Shown here piece by piece: positions 44,981 through 53,236 of a stretch of 64,000 nucleotides of DNA. This stretch comes from Ammoniphilus resinae. GTDB taxonomy: Bacteria; Bacillota; Bacilli; Aneurinibacillales; RAOX-1. Location: assembly GCF_017873965.1 (NCBI RefSeq), contig NZ_JAGGKT010000007.1, positions 1 through 64,000 on the forward strand, written 5' to 3'. The position numbers and the translations under genes are program-made. Under the pieces are notes generated by a model that saw nothing but the letters and a program-made list of their open reading frames with translations, searched no databases and was not told the origin of the DNA. Each line of letters starts with the position of its first letter. Position 1 is the first letter of the stretch.

Positions 44981-45006
44981 AAAAACCGGGCAAATGCCCG
45001 GTTTTT
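44981..45006. terminator. Bidirectional intrinsic terminator
   Basis: AAAAACCGGGC and GCCCGGTTTTT around AAAT, with A and T runs on both sides, between the convergent YitT and transketolase genes. Confidence 0.92.
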
Positions 45007-45008
45007 AC

Positions 45009-47003
45009 TTATTTTAAAACCTTTTCCACATGGTTCACTACATTTTCAACGGTAAATCCGTATTCTTTAATTACGCGGTCGCCAGGTGCGGATGCTCCGA
45101 ACTCATTAATCCCTATGATTGCACCCTGATCGCCAGTATAGCGCTCCCAGCCAAGTGGCTGTGCCATTTCCATCGCGACGCGTGCTTTGATTTCGGGAGG
45201 AATTACGGAATCTTTGTATTCCTGTGATTGTTTTTCAAATAACTCCCAGCTCGGCATACTGACAACGCGAGCGGAAATTCCCTTTTCTGATAAGGCTCCT
45301 TGCGATTCAACCGCCAAACTCACCTCGGATCCAGTAGCAAGTAAGAGGACTTGCGGTTTTTCACCATTTGCAGGGTCAGCTAGTACGTAAGCCCCTTTTG
45401 CTATGCCCTCACGCGCCTTGGTTGCAGAACCCTCAAGGGTTGGCAGTTTCTGACGGGTTAAGATCATAGCTACTGGAGATTCCTTTTGACTAAGCGCATA
45501 CCGGTAGGCTTCCATTGTTTCATTCGTATCAGCCGGACGCATTACAATCAGGTTTGGCATGGTGCGCAGCGAAGGAAGCTGTTCTACTGGCTCATGTGTA
45601 GGACCATCTTCACCAACTGCGATACTGTCATGTGTGAATACATAGATGACAGGTTGTCCCATTAAAGCCGCCAAGCGGATCGCTGGACGAAGGTAGTCAG
45701 AGAAGACAAAGAATGTTCCACCAAACGGGCGAACGCCGCCATGCAAGGACATCCCGTTCATTGCTGCACCCATCGCAAATTCACGTACCCCGAACCAGAT
45801 GTTTCGTCCTGCATAATTTGGTTGATGGAAAACATCATACCCTTTTAGGTTGGTGTTGTTCGATGATGCAAGGTCTGCGGAACCGCCGAAAAGAGTAGGC
45901 AGATTCTTGGCAATCGCATTGAGGGCAATCCCGGAAGATTCGCGTGTCGCCATTTTTGGTGCATCTGGCTGATAGACTGGCAGATCTTTATCCCAACCAG
46001 CAGGAAGTTCGCCATGGATTGCTTGCTCCAATTGTTGACCTAATTCAGGAAAAGCCTTTTTGTACGCAGCAAGTTTTTCATCCCATGCGGCATTCTTTTT
46101 CTCGCTCTCGGCTTTTAATGCAGCAAAATAATCCTTTACTTCCTCCGGTACAAAGAAAGGCTCATGATCCCAGCCATAGGATTTCTTCGTTAGTTCCACT
46201 TCATCTTTTCCAAGAGGTGACCCGTGTGCAGCGGATTTCCCAGCTTTATTTGGACTTCCGTAACCAATCACGGTGCGCACTTCAATTAAGGTAGGGTGTT
46301 CTTGATCCTGTTGCGCTTTTGCGATCGCTTCACCGATGCTGCTGATGTCGTTTCCGTCCTCAACGCGCAGATACTGCCAGCCATAGGATTCGAAGCGTTG
46401 TGCTACAATTTCAGTGAAGGCTTGGTTTAGATCACCATCAAGGGAGATATTGTTGGAATCGTATAGGACGATCAATTTGCCAAGCCCCATATGGCCCGCC
46501 ATGGAGGCAGCCTCAGCTGAAACGCCTTCCATCAAATCACCGTCACCGCAAATCGCGTATGTATAATGGTTGATGATATCGTGGCCTTCTTTATTGTAGG
46601 TAGCAGCCAAATGGGCTTCTGCCATCGCCATTCCCGTTGCCATGGCAATCCCTTGACCAAGAGGACCGGTTGTGGCATCTACCCCAGGTGTATGACCAAA
46701 CTCCGGATGTCCAGGTGTTTTGCTTCCCCATTGACGGAAGTTTTTCAGTTCATCCAGGGAGAGATCAAAGCCAGTCAAGTGAAGAAGACTGTATAAAAGT
46801 GCAGATCCATGTCCTGCAGAGAGGACGAAACGGTCACGGTTAAACCACTCTGGATTTGTTGGGTTATAATTCATATGGTTTGCCCACAGTTCATAGGCCA
46901 TCGGAGCAGCGCCCATCGGCAATCCAGGGTGACCGGAATTGGCTTTTTCGACCATATCAATCGATAGCATACGAATCGTGTTAATCGCTAACTGATCATT
47001 CAT
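45009..47003 (-). CDS. tkt: Transketolase
   Basis: A 664-aa thiamine-diphosphate enzyme of the pentose phosphate pathway that moves two-carbon ketol units between sugar phosphates. The cofactor region is [19 protein letters not shown] with metal ligand Asn in DSNNIS. The catalytic region [16 protein letters not shown], the loop [14 protein letters not shown], and pyrimidine-domain [21 protein letters not shown] are clear. Length is typical. AAGGAGGAAA precedes the ATG. It stands alone; the upstream 800 bases contain the 52-bp repeat array. Confidence 0.98.
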   Translation of the reverse strand: MNDQLAINTIRMLSIDMVEKANSGHPGLPMGAAPMAYELWANHMNYNPTNPEWFNRDRFVLSAGHGSALLYSLLHLTGFDLSLDELKNFRQWGSKTPGHPEFGHTPGVDATTGPLGQGIAMATGMAMAEAHLAATYNKEGHDIINHYTYAICGDGDLMEGVSAEAASMAGHMGLGKLIVLYDSNNISLDGDLNQAFTEIVAQRFESYGWQYLRVEDGNDISSIGEAIAKAQQDQEHPTLIEVRTVIGYGSPNKAGKSAAHGSPLGKDEVELTKKSYGWDHEPFFVPEEVKDYFAALKAESEKKNAAWDEKLAAYKKAFPELGQQLEQAIHGELPAGWDKDLPVYQPDAPKMATRESSGIALNAIAKNLPTLFGGSADLASSNNTNLKGYDVFHQPNYAGRNIWFGVREFAMGAAMNGMSLHGGVRPFGGTFFVFSDYLRPAIRLAALMGQPVIYVFTHDSIAVGEDGPTHEPVEQLPSLRTMPNLIVMRPADTNETMEAYRYALSQKESPVAMILTRQKLPTLEGSATKAREGIAKGAYVLADPANGEKPQVLLLATGSEVSLAVESQGALSEKGISARVVSMPSWELFEKQSQEYKDSVIPPEIKARVAMEMAQPLGWERYTGDQGAIIGINEFGASAPGDRVIKEYGFTVENVVNHVEKVLK

Positions 47004-47130
47004 GCGGTTTCCTCCTTTTTGTCTGTCGCTTGAATATTCTCTTCATTGGCACGACATTCCTATATTACCATATTTATAAAGTTTCCTGTATTGGCTGGAA
47101 AAATTCGTGGACGATATAGGGTGAAATTAT

Positions 47131-47841
47131 GACTTGATAAGGTGGGAACCATGACCCTGTCTGAAATCGGGTGTGATTCGGACAGGATTAAGAGGAAAAG
47201 ACGCAACCTAGTCAGAAGCCCGGTCCTTTCCTGACAGGATCAGGGAGAAAAGGAGGAACCGAGTCAGAGATCTGCCCCTTTCCTGACAGGATCAAGAAGG
47301 AAAGGAGAAACCGAGTCAGAGATCCGCCCCTTTCCTGACAGGATCAAGAGTAAAAGGAGGAACCGAGTCAGGCATTCGGTCTTTTCCTGACAGGATCAGA
47401 GAGAAAAGGAGAAACCTAGTCAGAGATCTGCCCCTTTCCTGACAGGATAAAGAAGGAAAGGAGAAACCGAGTCAGAGATCCGCCCCTTTCCTGACAGGAT
47501 CAAGAGTAAAAGGAGGAACCGAGTCAGAGATCTGCCCCTTTCCTGACAGGATCAAGAAGGAAAGGAGAAACCGAGTCAGAGATCCGCCCCTTTCCTGACA
47601 GGATCAAGAGTAAAAGGAGGAACCGAGTCAGGCATTCGGTCTTTTCCTGACAGGATCAGAGAGAAAAGGAGAAACCTAGTCAGAGATCTGCCCCTTTCCT
47701 GACAGGATCAAGAGGAAAAGGCACAACCGAGTCAGAGATCCGCCCCTTTCCAGACAGGATCAGGGAGAAAAGACGCAACCGAGTCAGGAACCCGGCCTTT
47801 TCCTGACAGGATTAAGAGGAAAAGACGCAACCGAGTCAGTA
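47131..47841. repeat. 52-bp tandem repeat array, 13 copies
   Basis: GACAGGAT recurs every 52 bases from 47181 to 47805 without a single gap or insertion. This gives thirteen units; a decayed one begins near 47131. Each unit has the palindrome TCCTGACAGGA, an A/G-rich stretch, and GAGTCAG followed by a variable GC-rich end. Units 3-5 recur as units 8-10 (a 156-bp block moved by 260 bp), and unit 1 resembles unit 13. There is no coding frame (52 is not a multiple of three) and no unique spacers as in CRISPR. The rest of 47004-47130 is the upstream region of tkt. Confidence 0.95.
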
Positions 47842-47847
47842 ATCTAA

Positions 47848-48756
47848 TTATTTATAATAAGTATTCTTACTTTTACCAAACCTAGTATAGTTTTTCTTTA
47901 AAATCCTTATAATTGTCCTCATGCTTAAATCAGCCTTGCACCACTCAAAAATAGTCTGGGTTGTAATCTTTTGCTCAGGGAATAATAGTTTGTACTCCTC
48001 CACATGTCGTAAAATAGCCGGTTCCAAACTTTCGGATTCCCCACATCTACCACACACAAAATCATAATTTCTCTTGCGCAGAAGAAAAGACCCACAACTC
48101 CTACAATACATCCCCTTCTGTAACTCTTCATAATCATATCTAGGCAACTTAGTAAATGGATTTTTCGTTTGATGTAATGAAATTAATGTTTGCGCTAAAC
48201 GCCTATGCCCATCATTCAACGTTGATGGTTTTTGATTCAAATCTCTTAAGAAACGATTGACTTGGGTTGGCAAGATAATAGGTTGGTCCAATGGGGCTTG
48301 ATACAGGGTGAATTCGGGGTTGATAAAAATGACGGAGGCTTCTACAACATAATAGAGCTTGAGGTATTGAAGGAGTTGGCGGAATAAAGTTTCGCTTCTT
48401 TTTAATTGGATAATTGGGTTTTTGTACTCGCGGTCCGTAGCCCGGGAGAAGAACTTGTCCGACTCCAAGTAATAATCACCTTCAAAATTTTTAACATCTA
48501 AAAGATGAATCCCACCTTGTGAAATGATTAATGAATCAATTTGAAAATGGGAGTTGTTTACCTCAAGGAGTAAATCATTTATGATAAACCTTTCTTCTGA
48601 AAGATTTTCGGCTCGTTTGTCAAATATTACTTCTCCTTCATAGCCTTTCTCAAGAATTGAATAATGAAACCTTTCCTTTTCTGCTAAATCCAATCGTGCA
48701 TTTAAATAACGCATCGCCTTTAATTCATCCGATTCAGACCGGCTTTTGAGCAACAA
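47848..48756 (-). CDS. NERD-domain protein with zinc ribbon
   Basis: A protein of about 302 aa with a NERD (nuclease-related) domain at about 40-150: GYEGEVIFDK, then ISQGGIHLLDVKNFEGDYYLE, which contains the D...K-type motif of the restriction-endonuclease-like fold. Four Cys of a zinc ribbon (CRSCGS ... CGRCGE) follow at about 220-245, then a small helical domain. No phosphodiesterase activity is proven for this family. The start is uncertain: I took TTG 48756 after AAAGGAAG because an earlier TTG at 48798 lies within the terminator hairpin of the neighbouring gene. It has a lower GC content than its neighbours and ends next to the 52-bp repeat array. Confidence 0.78.
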   Translation of the reverse strand: MLLKSRSESDELKAMRYLNARLDLAEKERFHYSILEKGYEGEVIFDKRAENLSEERFIINDLLLEVNNSHFQIDSLIISQGGIHLLDVKNFEGDYYLESDKFFSRATDREYKNPIIQLKRSETLFRQLLQYLKLYYVVEASVIFINPEFTLYQAPLDQPIILPTQVNRFLRDLNQKPSTLNDGHRRLAQTLISLHQTKNPFTKLPRYDYEELQKGMYCRSCGSFLLRKRNYDFVCGRCGESESLEPAILRHVEEYKLLFPEQKITTQTIFEWCKADLSMRTIIRILKKNYTRFGKSKNTYYK

Positions 48757-48786
48757 CCTAAGCCACTTCCTTTCTTTCAAAATAAT

Positions 48787-48810
48787 GAAGAAGGGCAACA
48801 GCCCTTCTTC
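48787..48810 (-). terminator. Hairpin terminator after the enolase-superfamily gene
   Basis: GAAGAAGGGC and GCCCTTCTTC form a perfect 10-bp stem around four bases; ATTATTTTG follows on the minus strand. Confidence 0.75.
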
Positions 48811-48827
48811 TGCTTACACCTTGCAGC

Positions 48828-49955
48828 CTAAACCCTTGTCGGCACGACCCCTGTCACACTTCCCTTCACTTCATAAGCGGCAAGGGCCTTCTCATCAAAT
48901 ACGATCCCGTGGCCTGCACGCTCTGGAGGCACAGCGACACCGTCCCTTACCACATAGGGCTCCGCCAGCAATCCTAGCTCTGTCAAAGACCCGCCCTGTA
49001 CATCTTCCAAAATCAAGCCGTTAGGCACTGCACACAAACCATGGACTGAGAGCTCCATACAAAAATGAGGGGCAACAGGCAAATGATGACTCTCAGCGAG
49101 CTTGGCGATTTTCATCCATTCCGTAAATCCGCCTACGCGTGGCAAATCTGCCTGCACAATGTCCACTGCATCGGCACGAATATAATCTGCAAACTGGTAC
49201 CGGGTGAACAATGTCTCCCCTAGGGCGATCGAGGTTTTGGCGGACTGACGCAATCGCGAGTGACCCGGAATATCATCAGCAATAATCGGCTCTTCGAGCC
49301 AGAAGATATCGTATGGTTCGAGCATGGACAACCTCCGGACCGCATCCCCAGATGTCCATTTCTGATTTGCATCAAGCAAGAGCTTAATATTAGGCCCGAT
49401 TAATTTGCGCACGCTTGCCACACGTTCCACGTCTTCTTCGGGATTTTCTCGGCCGATTTTCATCTTCACCGCTCTAAATCCGCGTTCGATGTACTCATTC
49501 ATATGCTCAAGCAATGGATCTCCGTCTAGATGCATGTTAATCCCGCTTCCGTAAGCCGGAATGCTGTCCCTGAAACCACCTAATAGCTTGTACAAAGGGA
49601 CATCAGCCTTTTTGGCCAAAATATCATATAAAGCAATATCGATTGGAGCAATGGCCAAGGTCGTAAAACCACCTGAGCCATTCGCATGCAGTTCATGCCA
49701 GCAGCGATTCCAGATCCGCTCCACATCATGGGGGTCGCTGCCTATTAAGATTGGTGCAAGATACGAATTAATAATCTCTCGAATCGCTGATCCGCCCATA
49801 CCAAGCGTATAGGTCCAGCCGGTTCCGGTAATTCCAGCATCCGTTTCGATGGTTGTGATGACCCACTCCCAGGTGCTAATTCTTTGAATCGAATCCTGCA
49901 GATGAATCGTTGGTGGTACGCGATAAAGTTTGCTTTCGATGCTCGTAATCCGCAT
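48828..49955 (-). CDS. Mandelate racemase/muconate lactonizing enzyme family protein
   Basis: A 375-aa member of the enolase superfamily. The N-terminal lid domain covers about 1-125, then the barrel. The KxK catalytic motif is VKMKIG (about 167). Metal ligands are visible as Asp in LLLDANQKW, Glu in FWLEEP and Glu in IALGETLF. The later DLPRVGG and PHFCMELS segments belong to the MR/MLE subgroup with the general acid-base region. It abstracts a proton next to a carboxylate, but the substrate is unclear; sugar-acid dehydration or racemisation are possible. AGGAGGG precedes the ATG. It is divergent from argC. Confidence 0.9.
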   Translation of the reverse strand: MRITSIESKLYRVPPTIHLQDSIQRISTWEWVITTIETDAGITGTGWTYTLGMGGSAIREIINSYLAPILIGSDPHDVERIWNRCWHELHANGSGGFTTLAIAPIDIALYDILAKKADVPLYKLLGGFRDSIPAYGSGINMHLDGDPLLEHMNEYIERGFRAVKMKIGRENPEEDVERVASVRKLIGPNIKLLLDANQKWTSGDAVRRLSMLEPYDIFWLEEPIIADDIPGHSRLRQSAKTSIALGETLFTRYQFADYIRADAVDIVQADLPRVGGFTEWMKIAKLAESHHLPVAPHFCMELSVHGLCAVPNGLILEDVQGGSLTELGLLAEPYVVRDGVAVPPERAGHGIVFDEKALAAYEVKGSVTGVVPTRV

Positions 49956-50048
49956 GGTAACCCTCCTAATCTATTTTCCCTTTCATCATACCACAATTCA
50001 GAAAAGTGAATCACCTGGATTTACGGAGTATACCTACAGAAAAAACCA

Positions 50049-50086
50049 TTGTATAAAAATAATCGCAGATGTATAATGATTCATAT
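50049..50086 (+). promoter_or_regulatory. Promoter and probable arginine operator of the arg operon
   Basis: TTGTAT and TATAAT are 17 bases apart (50049-50054, 50072-50077). The AT-rich GTATAAAAATAAT and ATGTATAATGATTCATA in and around this promoter resemble ArgR/AhrC box halves of Bacillus (consensus CATGAATAAAAATTCAA). Overlap with the promoter fits repression by arginine. The operator assignment is inference. Confidence 0.6.
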
Positions 50087-50113
50087 GAAAAGGGGTTAGG
50101 GGAGTAGACGAAG

Positions 50114-51124
50114 ATGAATATTTCTATTATTGGTGCAACTGGGTATAGTGGAGTTGAATTAATTCGCCTTCTAAAAAGCCATCCAGAAGCAAAAATTGAA
50201 TCATTATTTGCGAGTTCCCAGGCGGGAAATGAACTGACAAATGTTTTTCCACATTTAACGAATATCGCACAATTTCCTTTAGAAGCGATTGATATAGAAA
50301 AAACAGCGGAGTGGGTATTTCTAGCGACGCCGTCAGGAGTCAGCGGGAAGCTGGTTCCATCTTTACTTGAAGCAGGACGCAAGGTGATTGATATCTCGGG
50401 GGATTTCCGTTTGCCGCAGGAAACCTATCAAAAGTGGTATGGAAAAGAAACAGCTGAGGAGAGTCTTCGGCAAAAAGCAGTGTATGCACTTCCAGAATGG
50501 TTCTCGGAACAAATCAAAGGTGCTCAGTTGGTTGCTAATCCGGGTTGCTATCCGACAGCAGCTTCATTGGGACTCGCACCTGCTTTGCCTTATATCGATC
50601 CAAACAGTATTATCATCGATGCCAAATCAGGGGTTTCCGGGGCGGGAAGAAGTGTCGGCTTAGGTACCCATTTTGGTGAGGTTAACGAAAACATTAATGC
50701 TTATAAAGTTGGAAAACACCAGCATACACCGGAAATTGAGCAAACGCTAACGCGGATTGGCGGTAAGGAGACAATCATTTCTTTCACGCCGCACTTGGTG
50801 CCGATGACGAGAGGGATTTTGTGCACCATGTATGCAACTATTACTGAGGAAGTGAACTTCCAGGAGCTTTATCAAAGCACGTACGAAGGAAAGCCATTTG
50901 TGCGCGTACGTCCAGCAGGAAGCTATCCGAAGACGAAAGAGGTCCTTGGCTCCAACTATTGTGATATTGCCGTCCATGTGGATCCACGGACTAACCGTTT
51001 GGTCGTTTTGTCGGTAATTGATAATGTCGTCAAAGGGGCCTCCGGTCAGGCGGTGCAAAACATGAACCTGATGGCAGGACTTGAGGAAACGGCAGGGCTT
51101 GAATTTAGTCCAGTCTATCCGTAG
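50114..51124 (+). CDS. argC: N-acetyl-gamma-glutamyl-phosphate reductase
   Basis: A 336-aa NADPH-dependent reductase of arginine synthesis, making N-acetylglutamate semialdehyde. The Rossmann start MNISIIGATGYSGVELIRLL and the active-site Cys in VANPGCYPTA (about 148) are present, as is the His-rich KHQHTPEIEQ. AGGGGAG precedes the ATG. It is the first gene of the arg operon and directly precedes a quadruple-palindrome element, not argJ as in B. subtilis. Confidence 0.97.
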   Translation: MNISIIGATGYSGVELIRLLKSHPEAKIESLFASSQAGNELTNVFPHLTNIAQFPLEAIDIEKTAEWVFLATPSGVSGKLVPSLLEAGRKVIDISGDFRLPQETYQKWYGKETAEESLRQKAVYALPEWFSEQIKGAQLVANPGCYPTAASLGLAPALPYIDPNSIIIDAKSGVSGAGRSVGLGTHFGEVNENINAYKVGKHQHTPEIEQTLTRIGGKETIISFTPHLVPMTRGILCTMYATITEEVNFQELYQSTYEGKPFVRVRPAGSYPKTKEVLGSNYCDIAVHVDPRTNRLVVLSVIDNVVKGASGQAVQNMNLMAGLEETAGLEFSPVYP

Positions 51125-51135
51125 GCAGTCGGTGG

Positions 51136-51321
51136 AATAAACGGAGAATTTCCGGTTATTTCGTTCAAAATTGCAATTTCAGCCAAAATAGGCGGAGTTT
51201 GTCCGACTATTGTCAGGTTTTGTTTCATTCAACTTAGTATTTTGCCCGATAGTCGGAATTCCTCCGCTTAATTTATCTGGTTTTTAAGAGTTTGGATAAA
51301 TAAGCGGAATATCTCCGTTTA
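51136..51321. repeat. Quadruple-palindrome element, copy D (between argC and argB)
   Basis: Palindromes lie at 51136-51160, 51188-51210, 51248-51271 and 51299-51321. Centres are about 51, 61 and 50 bp apart. Their core pattern is AACGGAGAATTTCCGGTT, GGCGGAGTTTGTCCGACT, AGTCGGAATTCCTCCGCT and AAGCGGAATATCTCCGTT. It fills almost the whole 230-base gap between argC and argB, starting 12 bases after the argC stop. Confidence 0.92.
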
Positions 51322-51354
51322 TCAACGTTAAAAAAGATTGAGGAGAGAGAAATC

Positions 51355-52101
51355 ATGTTTATATTAAAATGCGGAGGAAGCACCTTGGATCAACTTCCAG
51401 CTTCTTTTTATGAGGAGCTGATCCAACTGAAAAGGGACGGATTCGATCCCATCATCGTGCATGGGGGCGGACCGGCGATATCCAATACGCTAAAATCCCT
51501 ACAGATCGAACCGCAATTTATTGACGGATTAAGGGTAACAGACGAAGCGACCCTGCAGGTTGTAGAAATGGTCCTCATCGGGCAAACCAATAAACAAATT
51601 GTAAAACAGCTGAAAGGTTATGGATTTGGTCTTAGTGGGATGGACGGAAGCTTGATCAAGGCAAGCAAAATGGACGGTCCATTCGGATTCGTAGGGCAGA
51701 TCGAAGCGGTTCAACCAGAACTAATCAAAAGCCTCAGTGACAACGGCTATATCCCAGTCATTGCCCCACTTGGCATCGACGAACAGGGGCAGTCCTATAA
51801 TATCAACGCAGATACAGCAGCTGGCGCGGTCGCCACGGCACTTGGTGTAGAGCAGTTGATCGTTGTGACAGATGTGCCTGGTGTCATGGAGAATGGCCAG
51901 GTGATCCCGGAATTGACCACACAACAAGTAACCGAACTTATTGACAAAGGGGTCATCACAGGCGGCATGATTCCGAAGGTAAAGGCTGCGATGGACGCCT
52001 TAAAAGCAGTTGATGAGGTAGTTATCATTCCACCAGCTAATCTTGGCAAAGCGGTACAAAAAGAGAAGGTTGGAACAAAAATTAAAGGGGGTGCGGAATA
52101 A
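51355..52101 (+). CDS. argB: Acetylglutamate kinase
   Basis: A 248-aa amino-acid kinase that phosphorylates N-acetylglutamate. The N-terminal Lys-binding loop is ILKCGGSTL, then VHGGGPAIS (about 36-44), VVEMVLIGQTNK and the nucleotide region VTDVPGVME and GGMIPKVKAA. No N-terminal arginine-sensing extension is seen, so feedback inhibition by arginine at this step is less likely. AGGAGAG lies before the ATG. argD begins two bases after its stop. Confidence 0.95.
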   Translation: MFILKCGGSTLDQLPASFYEELIQLKRDGFDPIIVHGGGPAISNTLKSLQIEPQFIDGLRVTDEATLQVVEMVLIGQTNKQIVKQLKGYGFGLSGMDGSLIKASKMDGPFGFVGQIEAVQPELIKSLSDNGYIPVIAPLGIDEQGQSYNINADTAAGAVATALGVEQLIVVTDVPGVMENGQVIPELTTQQVTELIDKGVITGGMIPKVKAAMDALKAVDEVVIIPPANLGKAVQKEKVGTKIKGGAE

Positions 52102-52102
52102 G

Positions 52103-53236
52103 ATGAGCAGTAGCTTATTTCCCAATTACGGAAGATGGCCAATTACGATTGTAAAAGGTGAAGGCAATTACTTATATGATGAGAACGGAAAAAAATACTT
52201 GGACCTCGTATCGGGGATTGCCGTGACATCGCTTGGCAATATTCCTCCACAGGTGAAGCAAAAGGTAGCAGAACAGCTAGATACATTATGGCACTGCTCG
52301 AACCTATTCCATATTCCTCAGCAAGAAGCGCTAGCACAAAAGTTGACGTCGATTAGCTGCGCCGACCGGGTATTTTTCTGCAACAGCGGGGCGGAGGCAA
52401 ATGAAGCAGCAATCAAGCTGGCCAGAAAATGGGGGAACCAAACTGGAAAGTATGAAATCATTACATTTGATTCGTCTTTCCATGGTAGAACCTTGGCGAC
52501 CCTTACGGCAACTGGACAGGAAAAGGTGAAAATCGGATTTAGTCCACTGCCAGATGGTTTCAAGACTGTCCCCTATAACGACCCGGAGAGTCTAAGCCAA
52601 GCGATCAGCGACAAAACGTGTGCGATCATGCTGGAAATGATTCAAGGGGAAGGTGGTATCCACCCAGCGGATCCGGCATTTATTGAACATATTAAAACCC
52701 TTTGTGAAAAACATCAGCTCCTTCTTATCGTCGACGAAGTCCAGACTGGAATGGGCCGTACAGGAAAATGGCTGGCCTACCAACACTATGATATCGAGCC
52801 GGATATTATCACACTGGCAAAAGGGCTTGGCAGTGGATTCCCTGTTGGGGCGATGATGGCGAAGGAATTTCTTACTGAGATGTTCGGTCCTGGCAGTCAT
52901 GGCTCAACTTTTGGCGGGAATCCGCTTGCCATGGCGGCTGGTCTAGCGACAGTCGAAGCGATGGAACCGTTGCTAGACAGTATCCAACAAAAAGGCGAAT
53001 ACTTGATGCAAAAACTCGGAGGACGTGGAAAAGGGCTTTTAATCGGTATTGAATACGATTTTGATGTCGCGCCCCTCCTTGGAGAATTAAGAGAACAAGG
53101 GATCCTTGCCTTGCAGGCAGGACCGAAAGTCTTGCGGATTTTACCGCCGTTTACGATCACCAAAGAAGAAATGGATCATGCTATCGAAGTTATTGAGAAG
53201 GTGGTCCAATCATACAAAGGAGCGGTACAGCAATGA
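52103..53236 (+). CDS. argD: Acetylornithine aminotransferase
   Basis: A 377-aa class-III PLP aminotransferase converting N-acetylglutamate semialdehyde to N-acetylornithine. The N-terminal LVSGIAVTSLG, the substrate loop FCNSGAEANEAAIKLAR, the cofactor aspartate in IVDEVQTGMGRTG and the PLP Lys in TLAKGLGSGFPVGAM are present. I chose ATG 52103 because GGGGGTG and a one-base gap to the argB stop support it; the frame is open upstream inside argB. It overlaps carA by four bases. Confidence 0.96.
   Translation: MSSSLFPNYGRWPITIVKGEGNYLYDENGKKYLDLVSGIAVTSLGNIPPQVKQKVAEQLDTLWHCSNLFHIPQQEALAQKLTSISCADRVFFCNSGAEANEAAIKLARKWGNQTGKYEIITFDSSFHGRTLATLTATGQEKVKIGFSPLPDGFKTVPYNDPESLSQAISDKTCAIMLEMIQGEGGIHPADPAFIEHIKTLCEKHQLLLIVDEVQTGMGRTGKWLAYQHYDIEPDIITLAKGLGSGFPVGAMMAKEFLTEMFGPGSHGSTFGGNPLAMAAGLATVEAMEPLLDSIQQKGEYLMQKLGGRGKGLLIGIEYDFDVAPLLGELREQGILALQAGPKVLRILPPFTITKEEMDHAIEVIEKVVQSYKGAVQQ

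Noticed and set aside
47131-47841. CRISPR array
   Set aside because: The whole 52-bp unit is repeated; there are no unique spacers of similar length, and no cas genes are in the window.
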